Shown here piece after piece: positions 55,695-62,928 of a stretch of DNA of 64,000 nucleotides. This stretch comes from Bradyrhizobium sp. WD16. GTDB taxonomy: Bacteria; Pseudomonadota; Alphaproteobacteria; Rhizobiales; Xanthobacteraceae. Each line of letters starts with the position of its first letter. Within the stretch, counting starts at the first letter, position 1. The stretch is from the NCBI RefSeq assembly GCF_024181725.1, contig NZ_CP028908.1, positions 5,881,180 through 5,945,179 on the forward strand, read 5' to 3'. The translations under genes were made by a program, and so were the position numbers. The notes beneath the pieces were generated by a model, which was not told the origin of the DNA, ran no database searches, and was given only the letters and a program-made list of their open reading frames with translations.

Positions 55695-55860
55695 CTAGTG
55701 TCCTGTCTCCGAATTACCGCTTCATTTGCCTCACCCTCGCACGGTCATTCGGAGACATCAGGACACTAGCAAAATCAAAAAGCTAGTGTGGCTTATGTCT
55801 CGCAATTGCCTACAGGGGCTTGCCGCAAAGGGCATAGGCAATTGCGAGACGCCACACTAG
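55695..55860. repeat. CTAG palindromic element pair (B-A)
   Basis: A 166-bp unit: type B 55695-55769, spacer CAAAATCAAAAAG and type A 55783-55860. In this B copy the outer stem reads CTAGTGTCCT with its complement AGGACACTAG, so the last pair differs from other copies but still pairs. The final CTAG forms the stop codon of the archease gene. Confidence 0.9.
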
Positions 55861-56309
55861 ACGTCGACGACGCAGCCTGCCGACCAGATGCCGCGATCAT
55901 CGGAGGCGACTTTCAGCGCGGTGAGCGTCGCTCCCTTCGGTTCGCAGGCCGGGGCGTGGCGTGCGACATCGACCGGTTCGCCCCAGGCCGTCGCCGACAA
56001 TCGCCTGCCGTCCTCGATGATGACGGCGTAGTGCCCGAACAGCATGCGCCGAACCGCCATTTCGTAGATGATCGCATTGAGCCACTGCGGCAGCAGCAGC
56101 TCGCGATCCGGCGCCGCACAATGAATCTCGACCGCCATCAGCGGCTGCACCGCCGCATCGGTGACCACGGCGGTCAAGGCCTGCGCCGCCTGCTCGAAGG
56201 CTTGCGCCGGTGTCGAGCCAAAACCACGCACGCCGATATCGGCATCGTGCGGGAAGTGTTCCCACCGACCTTCGGCCGCCACAGGCCCGTCACATGTATC
56301 GATCGCCAT
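55857..56309 (-). CDS. Archease
   Basis: This 150-residue protein is archease, the chaperone-like activator that helps RtcB guanylylation. It shows [20 protein letters not shown] near residue 25 (with the conserved metal-binding aspartates), [20 protein letters not shown] in the middle and a VVDV end. The start at 56309 gives the normal length. Archease and RtcB genes are usually adjacent; here about 3.2 kb of other DNA lies between them. The stop codon comes from the end of a palindromic element. Confidence 0.88.
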   Translation of the reverse strand: MAIDTCDGPVAAEGRWEHFPHDADIGVRGFGSTPAQAFEQAAQALTAVVTDAAVQPLMAVEIHCAAPDRELLLPQWLNAIIYEMAVRRMLFGHYAVIIEDGRRLSATAWGEPVDVARHAPACEPKGATLTALKVASDDRGIWSAGCVVDV

Positions 56310-56524
56310 CGCCAACCTCCGCCTGATCGAAGCGGCACGACAGTCCGGAGCCTGACCGGCTTCGCCGGCGCGACTTTGACTTATGTCAACCTCCGGGCGG
56401 AGCGTGCAGGGTGCGGTGACCCCGGCCGACGTCTCGAAGACACCAGACCGGCGTTCCGTCGGCGCATGGAACACGAACCCGCGCATCACCACGCCGGGCG
56501 GCGATCGAGGCCGGAGTTCAACTT

Positions 56525-56614
56525 CTACGAGCCCTGCACGAACACGCCATGGCGGTCCGTGACGTATTTCAGCAGTTGAGTGAAGGAAGCGACCGCGGTG
56601 GTGTTGAAGTGCCA
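56525..56614 (-). pseudogene. C-terminal gene fragment cut by a palindromic element
   Basis: On the minus strand this short frame reads [20 protein letters not shown] then [10 protein letters not shown] and a stop. It looks like the ordered C-terminus of a protein and has no start; upstream it runs straight into the palindromic element at 56615. I do not recognise the parent protein. Confidence 0.45.
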
Positions 56615-56780
56615 CTCGTGTGGCGTCTCGCAATTGCCTATGCCCTTTGCGGCAAGCCCCTGTAGGCAATTGCGAGACATAGGCCACACTAGCACTTTGA
56701 TTTTGCTAGTGTCCCTATGTCTCCGAATTACCGTGCGAGCGCGAGGCAAACGTAGCGGTAATTCGGAGACGGGACACTAG
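56615..56780. repeat. CTAG palindromic element pair (A-B)
   Basis: A 166-bp unit: type A 56615-56692 (left end CTCG), spacer CACTTTGATTTTG and type B 56706-56780. The B element is identical over all 75 bp to the one at 20541-20615, and the whole unit differs from 20450-20615 at only about three positions. Both sides of this unit are gene fragments. Confidence 0.9.
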
Positions 56781-56782
56781 CG

Positions 56783-56986
56783 GCCACCGCCCCCCAGGCT
56801 GAAATGATCGGTGAGCTGATCATCGGCAGGCGGCTGGACGACGGCATGCCGGGCTCCGGTCTCGATCTCGCCATCGCCCGCGATCTCGCCACGCTCTACG
56901 GCGGCCACGTCCGGATCGAACGTAGCTGCCTCGGCGGGGCCTCGGCCTGCGTCACTTTCAACAAGGTCGCGCAGGCGCTGCCGTGA
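56783..56986 (+). pseudogene. Histidine kinase C-terminal fragment
   Basis: The frame encodes the last part of a sensor kinase ATPase domain: MPGSGLDLAIARDLATLYGG then HVRIERSCLGGASACVTF. This corresponds to the G2 box and the end of HATPase_c; all upstream kinase parts are missing. The fragment starts directly at the palindromic element pair. It may be a real remnant cut off by rearrangement at the repeats. Confidence 0.7.
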
Positions 56987-56995
56987 CGCGGTGCG

Positions 56996-57730
56996 TCAGC
57001 GCGCGGCTCCCTCGACGCTCCGCAGCACGCTTCCCGGTCGGCTCATGCCCGCCGCGCTCATATCGGCGGACAGAATGACCCGCCCCCGGAACATCCTGGC
57101 GCCACGCGAGGCGAAGTATGCCTTCACCTCGTCCTGGTAGAAGCCGACGCCCGGCTCGGGATTGAATTCGAGCGCGATGGTGCCCCCGGGATTGAGAAGA
57201 TTCCGCTCGAGATCATCGACGAAGAATTCCCAGTCGGCGGCACTCCACAGGTTCGGCGTCTTGTGACCGTTGAAGCAGATCTGATGCGCCGTAATGACGT
57301 CGAAGCGTCGGCCGAGCTTCGGCAGCTCCTTGCCGGCCTCGATGCGGAAACCGGCCTTCGGGATGCCGAAGAATGCCGTCATCGAATTGTAGAAGGCGTA
57401 GTCGGGCAGATCGAGACCATGAACATCGTGCCCGAGGAACTTGCAGCAATACAGGAAATAGCCGGCGCCGCAGCCGAGATCCAGCACCGACGACGCTTCC
57501 ATCCGATCCAGCCCGATCTCGATCACGCGCATCATCTTGGTACGCAGCCACATCCGCTTGTCGAAATACTTGTAGCTGTCGTAGCCCTCGGTCCGGTGGC
57601 GGTCGATCACCTCCTGGAATTTCGCCTTGTCGATCGACGCGTCGGCCTTGTCGGCGAGGGCCCGGGCGCGGAGGAAGTTCTGTACATCGACGATTGAGTA
57701 GCGCGGCGACCGGAAAGCTGTTGCAAGCAT
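56996..57730 (-). CDS. SAM-dependent methyltransferase
   Basis: This 244-residue protein is a class I methyltransferase with the SAM motif SSVLDLGCGAGYFLYCCKFL and the acidic loop VHGLDLPDYAFYNSM, then RRFDVITAHQICFNGH. It has no membrane segment or signal peptide. Substrate is not evident. It is not obviously linked to the neighbouring cytochrome operon; a 350-bp gap separates them. Confidence 0.8.
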   Translation of the reverse strand: MLATAFRSPRYSIVDVQNFLRARALADKADASIDKAKFQEVIDRHRTEGYDSYKYFDKRMWLRTKMMRVIEIGLDRMEASSVLDLGCGAGYFLYCCKFLGHDVHGLDLPDYAFYNSMTAFFGIPKAGFRIEAGKELPKLGRRFDVITAHQICFNGHKTPNLWSAADWEFFVDDLERNLLNPGGTIALEFNPEPGVGFYQDEVKAYFASRGARMFRGRVILSADMSAAGMSRPGSVLRSVEGAAR

Positions 57731-58082
57731 GTTGTCCTCGATGGATTGGGTCGCAATGTGCAGCGTGCGAACGGCTCACCCATTCACACGCCGTCATCGG
57801 CATGAATGATGATCAGCATCCATTCCTTTGGGGCCTAAACGTGGCGTGTGTCCAAATGTGTCTCGCGCGATCGCGGCCACGAAGCGCCTCGGCCGTTCAA
57901 GTCGTGATCCGGCAAGCAGAAATTCAAACGAAGCAAATGAACGGAAGCAAATGAACGGCAGGTTGACGACGGCCGGCGGACGACGTAGCCGCCATGGCGG
58001 GTGCGAGCGTCAGTCCACGCACCAGCGCCATGTAAGCATACTGTAAGCTAGGAACTTTCGCTGGTGGGAGCGGAAGCCGCTG
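57731..58082. other. Intergenic stretch, nothing coding seen
   Basis: These about 350 bp hold no convincing gene. A short direct repeat (GCAAATGAACG twice near 57932-57955) and the inverted pair CACCAGCG/CGCTGGTG (near 58020-58070) are present. The second pair lies just after the end of the minus-strand cytochrome operon and might act as a terminator hairpin. Confidence 0.35.
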
Positions 58083-58739
58083 CTATCGGACGAAGCTGAG
58101 ATAGGAGGCCAGCGCCTCGATCTGATCCGGCGACAGGCTGACGGCGACGCGCGGCATCGGCGAGTCCGGCGCCGAGTGGTAGCCCTGCCCCCACTGCGCG
58201 AGCCGGCGCTTGAGATAATCGTAGGACAGCCCCCCGAGACGCGGAATCTCCCGGATGCCCTCGGCGTTGGGACCGTGGCAGGCAAGACAGGACGCGACAT
58301 TGGCCTCAGGCAGGCCGTCGAGATAGAGCGTGCGTCCCGTCGCGGCAAGATCGCGGTCGCCGTCATTGGCCGGCTTCGGCGGCAGCGTCGCGAAATAGGC
58401 GGCAAGCTCGCGGGCGGCATCGGGACGCAGCGCAGCTGCAGCGCCCCACATGTATTGCTGCGAGAACGGATTGTCCCGCGTGTGGTTGGCGAAGCTGCGG
58501 AGCTGGTTCTCGACGTAGCGCGGCCGCTGGCCGGCGAGCCGTGGCGCCGTGGCGAAGCCCTGCCCCGCCGTGCCGTGACACCAGGTGCAATTCTGCACCG
58601 CCGCGTGCCAGCTCTCGCCGGCCGCGGCCGGCAGCGCCGTCGCGGCCAGCGTCAGGACGACGAGCCCAACGCCAAATCCAGCTCCAGCGCGCTTCATCCC
58701 CCGCGCTCTGGCGCGCGATGTCCGGCTCGAAGGGCTCAT
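58083..58739 (-). CDS. Dihaem cytochrome c4-type protein
   Basis: This 218-residue periplasmic protein has two haem-binding motifs, CTWCH (residues 51-55) and CLACH (near 155), in two homologous halves, each followed by PRLAGQRPRYVENQL or IPRLGGLSYDYLKRRL. This is the c4 pattern. A signal peptide is present (GVGLVVLTLAATALPAAA). The start at 58739 overlaps the stop of the preceding cytochrome gene (ATGA); an ATG at 58697 would give a shorter signal peptide. It is the last gene of the operon that starts with the Cyc2-like gene. Confidence 0.93.
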   Translation of the reverse strand: MSPSSRTSRARARGMKRAGAGFGVGLVVLTLAATALPAAAGESWHAAVQNCTWCHGTAGQGFATAPRLAGQRPRYVENQLRSFANHTRDNPFSQQYMWGAAAALRPDAARELAAYFATLPPKPANDGDRDLAATGRTLYLDGLPEANVASCLACHGPNAEGIREIPRLGGLSYDYLKRRLAQWGQGYHSAPDSPMPRVAVSLSPDQIEALASYLSFVR

Positions 58740-59371
58740 TTCAGGTCGCTCACATAGGCTGCCACCGCCGCGATCTGCGACGCAGTGAGGTTGTGCGAAG
58801 TCGGGCCCATCACGGCCGCGTTGCTGTCCGTGCGCTCTTTCGACCAGTTGGCGAGCTTCGCCACCGTGTATTCGTAAAGCTGCCCGGCGAGGCGCGGGAT
58901 TTCATTGCGCCCCCTGCCGTCGTCACCGTGACAGGCCGAACACGCCGGCACGTTGGCCTCGGGAATGCCGAGTTCGAAGATCGTCTTGCCGCGCCCGGCC
59001 TGGGCGCGGGGCCCACCGCCGATCGGCGGTGGATCGAGGGAGCGGAAATGGGCGGCGAGAGCCGCAATCATCGGCGGGCTCAGACTTCGCGCCACGCCGG
59101 CCATGATCGTGTTGGTGCGGTGGCGCCCGGCAAAGGCGCGCAGCTGGTTCTCGAAATACTCGCTCGGCTGGCCGGCGAGACGCGGCATCGGAAAATAGCC
59201 GCGATAGCCCTGGCCCGAGAGGCCATGGCAGGTCTTGCAGAACTCGACCTTGGCCTGGAAGTCGTGGCCGCCCGCGGTGGCCGCGCGCCCCGGACCGGAG
59301 CTGCCGGTCACCGCGAGCGCGGCCGCGAACGCCGCCGCCTGCAAGGCCGTTCGGGGATCGATGCGTCTCAT
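58736..59371 (-). CDS. Dihaem cytochrome c4-type protein
   Basis: This 211-residue protein has a signal peptide and two haem motifs, CKTCH (residues 45-49) and CSACH (near 147). Segments PMPRLAGQPSEYFENQLRAF and IPRLAGQLYEYTVAKLANW mark the two c4-type domains. It probably shuttles electrons in the periplasm. It follows the beta-barrel gene by 43 bp and overlaps the next cytochrome gene by 4 bp. Confidence 0.94.
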   Translation of the reverse strand: MRRIDPRTALQAAAFAAALAVTGSSGPGRAATAGGHDFQAKVEFCKTCHGLSGQGYRGYFPMPRLAGQPSEYFENQLRAFAGRHRTNTIMAGVARSLSPPMIAALAAHFRSLDPPPIGGGPRAQAGRGKTIFELGIPEANVPACSACHGDDGRGRNEIPRLAGQLYEYTVAKLANWSKERTDSNAAVMGPTSHNLTASQIAAVAAYVSDLK

Positions 59372-59414
59372 CCGCCTGCCCTTCGCATTGCCCGGCTGCG
59401 GTCCGGATCAGGCC

Positions 59415-60188
59415 TCACAATCCGGCCGACCACATGTGGAAATTCACGCCGGCCTTGACGACCTGAACGTTGAGCTTGGTGGACACCGTGCCGGACAAGA
59501 CGTTGATCGGGTCGGACATCAACGTGTCACGGCTGCCGAAGCCGTAATAGTCGTATTCGATGAAGGTCGACCAATGCGGCGAGAACGCCCATTCGACGCC
59601 GCCGCCGGCGGTCCAGCCGGTGCGGGTTTGCGGTCCCTCGAAGCGGAACGTCGTGCCGAGGAAGGTGCCGCTGTCGATGTACTTGCCGCCGGCCCAGGCG
59701 ACGCCGGCCTTGCCGTAGAACAGCACCCGGTCGACGGTGAAGCCGAGGCGGCCGGTCACGCTGCCGAGAAAGTCGGTCTTGGCGTTCACGAGCGCCGTCT
59801 CGCCGGCCAAGCCGAGCGGCAGCGGCACGGTGGTGTCGCCGCTGATCGTGGCGCCCGACGCCGCACCTTCGATGCCGACGACCCAGCTCGGCGCGAACTG
59901 GTAGTCGCAGCCGATCTGGCCGCCGATCACGACGCCGCTCGACGACGGGCTGACCGTCGTCGCTCCGACCGTCGGTCCGGCACCGAATGAATCCTGCACA
60001 AGCGCCACCGGATCGGTGATGTCGTTATGGGCAAAGCCGCCGCCGACATGACCGCCGAGATAGCAGCCGGTCCAGGTGAAACGCTCGACGAACGACGGCG
60101 GCGCCTGGACCGCGAGATCCGCAGCCATGGCGGGCACGGCCGTCATCACGGCGAGCGTCGCGGCACAGGCGTATATCGACTTCTTCAT
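59415..60188 (-). CDS. Outer-membrane beta-barrel protein (Omp25/RopB-like)
   Basis: This 257-residue protein has a signal peptide (MKKSIYACAATLAVMTAVPA then MAADL) and an eight-strand-type barrel: FTWTGCYLGGHVGGGF near residue 37, GGQIGCDYQFAPSWVVGIEG, and WTAGGGVEWAFSPHWSTFIE. This is the Omp25/RopB pattern of alphaproteobacteria. The last residue is not the usual phenylalanine. It is placed 28 bp behind the Cyc2-like gene and before two cytochrome genes, so it may belong to the same outer-membrane assembly. Confidence 0.88.
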   Translation of the reverse strand: MKKSIYACAATLAVMTAVPAMAADLAVQAPPSFVERFTWTGCYLGGHVGGGFAHNDITDPVALVQDSFGAGPTVGATTVSPSSSGVVIGGQIGCDYQFAPSWVVGIEGAASGATISGDTTVPLPLGLAGETALVNAKTDFLGSVTGRLGFTVDRVLFYGKAGVAWAGGKYIDSGTFLGTTFRFEGPQTRTGWTAGGGVEWAFSPHWSTFIEYDYYGFGSRDTLMSDPINVLSGTVSTKLNVQVVKAGVNFHMWSAGL

Positions 60189-60216
60189 GACCGGTTCTCC
60201 CCTTGAATTGTCGCAC

Positions 60217-61761
60217 CTACATCGCGAACCAGGCGTGCAGGAACAGCGTGTTGTGGTCCTTGGCACCGACCGAAGTGCCTTCGAATTTGTCGTAATTGGT
60301 GTATTGCAGCGCGATGCGGGCGTTGAACCACGGCCATCCCGGCGCCTTGCTCAGGCCGAACGGGATGTAGGCGATTTCCGCCATCCAGCCGTTGCTGTCG
60401 GGACTGAACCCGCTGGCGAGGCCGCCATAGGCCAGCACGTCCGACGAGCCCCAGATGTTGAAATACTGTCCGGTGAGCACGACGCGGTTGTCGCCGCCAT
60501 AGGCGAACGACGCCTGCAGATGCATGGAATTGAGTTCGTTGGTCGGATTGCTGGCCGCGCCATTGGTGAAGCTGGCGTCAAGGCGCTGGAATTCGCGGAT
60601 CCAGCTGCCGCGCAATGTCAGCCAGTAGTTGTCGCCCTGGTACTGGTACTGCGTATCGAAGCCGATATCGGTGAATTTATCCGACAGGCCGAAGGTCCCG
60701 GTCGAGCCCGACGCGAAGGTCGGATCGAGCCAGGGGTTGACGGCGAACTGCATTCCGAAGGTACCCAGCATCCAGGAATGACGGCCCCAATGCGGTTCGA
60801 GCGCGACGCGCCAGTACGGCGCCACGCCGTCGAACTGGCCCGGGGCGCCGAACGGATCGGTGCCGAGCCAGTTCTGGGCGCTGAAGCCAAGCGTGCGGTA
60901 TCCCGTGATCTCGAGATAGAGCATGTCGTTGATGAAGGTGTAGGCGCCGACGCCGGCGACGTGCGCGGCGAAGGCGCCTTCGATCAAGGTCTTGGCCCCC
61001 GGGGTCGGCGCGATGGTCGATGCCGAATAAGGGAAGGACCAGGCGGGCGTCGTATTCCAGACGTCCTGGACTGTCGGATTGTTGTTTGCCGTGATGCCGT
61101 AGATCACATCGAGCGGGCCGATCGTCGCCGTGGAAGCGAAGCGGACATCGGTGTTGTCCCAGGTCCAGGTGTGGCCGAACGGATCCGGAAAACCGCCGGC
61201 GGGCGGCGCGTTGTAGGTCACCTGGGCGAAGGCGCCGATATTGTCGGTGATCGCGCCGCCCCAGAAACCGCTGAACGGCGAGACGATGACGTTGTCGTTC
61301 GGCCTGTACGGATCGGTCGGCGGCGGCAGCGGCGCCTGGGTGTTGGTGTAGCCCACGACCGCCATCATCGAGATCGGCGGCACCCACTCCTTGCTGTCGC
61401 CGTCGCTGCCCGATGGCGCGGCCTTGAGATAGCGCTGCAGCTTCTCGGCCTGGGCGCGATCGTCACCGGGCGAGGAGAACGGCGTGGTGCGGAATTGCCC
61501 ACCGCCGGCGGTGTAGCCGAGCAGCTTGAAGCGACGCCCGAACGGCGTCAGCGCCGGAAAATCGGTATGACAGGTGCCGCAAGGTTGTCCGGTCTGCCGT
61601 GCGAAACTCGGGAGAGCATTCGCCTCCGGCGCGAACCCGAGACTGAGGAAGACCGCGATCACGGCCGCGATGATGGCGGTCAGGACAGCAGTGGGAAGAC
61701 CGCGCGGCTCCACCGACCCCGACCGAGGACTGCAACCGACTTGCATGAATTTCCCGCCCAT
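60217..61761 (-). CDS. Cyc2-like outer-membrane cytochrome-porin fusion
   Basis: This 514-residue protein has a signal peptide ending near residue 49, one haem motif CGTCH at residues 61-65 and then about 430 residues of alternating beta-strand-like sequence ending in LFLHAWFAM, as expected of a porin-like barrel. The haem region PSFARQTGQPCGTCHTDFPA followed by LTPFGRRFKLLGY closely fits the Cyc2 pattern (FARQT, CxxCH, FGxxFKxxGY). Cyc2 is the outer-membrane iron oxidase of several iron-oxidising bacteria. A Cyc2 role is inferred; related monohaem barrel proteins of unknown role also exist. It is first in an operon with a barrel protein and two dihaem cytochromes. Confidence 0.8.
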   Translation of the reverse strand: MGGKFMQVGCSPRSGSVEPRGLPTAVLTAIIAAVIAVFLSLGFAPEANALPSFARQTGQPCGTCHTDFPALTPFGRRFKLLGYTAGGGQFRTTPFSSPGDDRAQAEKLQRYLKAAPSGSDGDSKEWVPPISMMAVVGYTNTQAPLPPPTDPYRPNDNVIVSPFSGFWGGAITDNIGAFAQVTYNAPPAGGFPDPFGHTWTWDNTDVRFASTATIGPLDVIYGITANNNPTVQDVWNTTPAWSFPYSASTIAPTPGAKTLIEGAFAAHVAGVGAYTFINDMLYLEITGYRTLGFSAQNWLGTDPFGAPGQFDGVAPYWRVALEPHWGRHSWMLGTFGMQFAVNPWLDPTFASGSTGTFGLSDKFTDIGFDTQYQYQGDNYWLTLRGSWIREFQRLDASFTNGAASNPTNELNSMHLQASFAYGGDNRVVLTGQYFNIWGSSDVLAYGGLASGFSPDSNGWMAEIAYIPFGLSKAPGWPWFNARIALQYTNYDKFEGTSVGAKDHNTLFLHAWFAM

Positions 61762-62016
61762 TGTGTGAGCCCCGCGGTGGAAGCCCCCGTCGCCGCGCAG
61801 AAAAGCGCTTACGAAGCCCGCGCATGTTAGTGTAGAGTGGACATAATGTCGCAGGGGACTGAACAGAGACTACCGTGATTTCCCTCAAGTGATGCCTTTC
61901 TGCAACGTTCGGCTTCGAACGGCGGCAGCGAAGTGTCGCGCCGATGGACGGACGGTATCTCGATACGAGTTAAATCGGATCTCGACCCGCATCGAATGAT
62001 TCCAGGGGTGAATTCT
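61762..62016. promoter_or_regulatory. Divergent promoter region between Cyc2-like and cytochrome genes
   Basis: A 255-bp gap separates two divergent gene starts and must hold both promoters. It includes a moderately AT-rich segment (GTTAGTGTAGAGTGGACATA near 61826). No specific operator was identified. Confidence 0.4.
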
Positions 62017-62664
62017 ATGAACTTCAATCTTAAGTTGATTTTGCCATCCGTCATTCTCGCGGTATTCGCACTGAGCGGCCTTCACGCCGAAGAGAAGAGC
62101 AACGCCCCGGTTTCGAAGCGCGAGGTCCAGGCCAAACTCGAATATTGCAAGACCTGCCACGGCGTTCAGGCGCAAGGCTTTCGCGGTGCCTATCCGATGC
62201 CGCGCCTCGCCGGCCAGCAGCCGGAATATATCGAGAACCAGTTGAAGGCGTTCATCGAGCGCCGGCGCAGCAATCCGGTGATGTTCAACGTCGCTCACGT
62301 TCTCAGCCCGGCGATGCTCGCGGCGCTGACCCACGAATTCCAGACGCTCGATCCCAAGCCGCTCGGCGGCGCGCCGAAGGACCTCGCGGCGAAAGGCAAG
62401 AAGATCTACGAGGAAGGCGTGGCAGGCACCGACATTCCACCCTGCGCGTCGTGCCACGGACCGCAGGCCAAGGGCGACGGCCAGTTTCCCCGCCTGGCCG
62501 GCCAGCTCCACGACTATGTGACCAGGAAGCTGACCAACTGGGAGAAGGAGCGCGGCCAGGACCGGGCTCACCCGGATACGTCGGCGATCATGCAGCCCAT
62601 CGCCCATGATCTGAAGCCCGACCAGATCGCGGCGGTGGCGGCCTATATCAGCACGCTGGACTAA
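62017..62664 (+). CDS. Dihaem cytochrome c4-type protein
   Basis: This 215-residue protein has a signal peptide (LKLILPSVILAVFALSGLHA) and two haem motifs, CKTCH (residues 44-48) and CASCH (near 147). It contains PMPRLAGQQPEYIENQLKAF and FPRLAGQLHDYVTRKLTNW, as in the two c4 genes on the other strand. The ATG at 62017 has AGGGGTG upstream. It is divergent from the Cyc2-like gene and likely shares regulation with it. Confidence 0.93.
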   Translation: MNFNLKLILPSVILAVFALSGLHAEEKSNAPVSKREVQAKLEYCKTCHGVQAQGFRGAYPMPRLAGQQPEYIENQLKAFIERRRSNPVMFNVAHVLSPAMLAALTHEFQTLDPKPLGGAPKDLAAKGKKIYEEGVAGTDIPPCASCHGPQAKGDGQFPRLAGQLHDYVTRKLTNWEKERGQDRAHPDTSAIMQPIAHDLKPDQIAAVAAYISTLD

Positions 62665-62672
62665 AGCCGTCG

Positions 62673-62764
62673 CCGCTCCGATGGAATCGGAGCGGAGGCT
62701 CTGGTCTTTTTTGTTTTGACGCGTTTCTTCGCGCGAACCGGTATCCACTTCGCGGGAAAACGCG
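62673..62764. repeat. Dispersed repeat with terminator-like hairpin
   Basis: This is the third copy (reverse orientation) of the repeat at 52743-52845 and 55628-55694. It begins with a perfect hairpin, CCGCTCCGAT (62673-62682) and ATCGGAGCGG (62686-62695), followed after about 10 bp by TCTTTTTTGTTTT, and lies 9 bp after the stop of the cytochrome gene. It may serve as its terminator. Confidence 0.6.
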
Positions 62765-62928
62765 CAAGTGTCCTGTCTCCGAATTACCGCTTCGTTTGCC
62801 TCACCCACGCACGGTCATTCGGAGACATCGGGACACTAGCAAAATCAAAAAGCTAGTGTCCCGTTTCCAACGTTCGTATTCCTTTGCAGCAGGCGCTCAT
62901 ACGAACGTTGGAAACAAAGGGACACTAG
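62765..62928. repeat. CTAG palindromic element pair (B-C)
   Basis: A 164-bp unit: type B 62765-62839 (left end CAAG), spacer CAAAATCAAAAAG and type C 62853-62928. The right CTAG (62925-62928) is where the IS630 element inserted. Here the B spacer leads to a C element instead of the usual A, showing that elements can be exchanged. Confidence 0.9.

Noticed and set aside
55788..56579. A 263-codon plus-strand frame across the palindromic pair and archease
   Set aside because: It starts inside a type A palindrome and then runs antisense to archease; no domain is seen.
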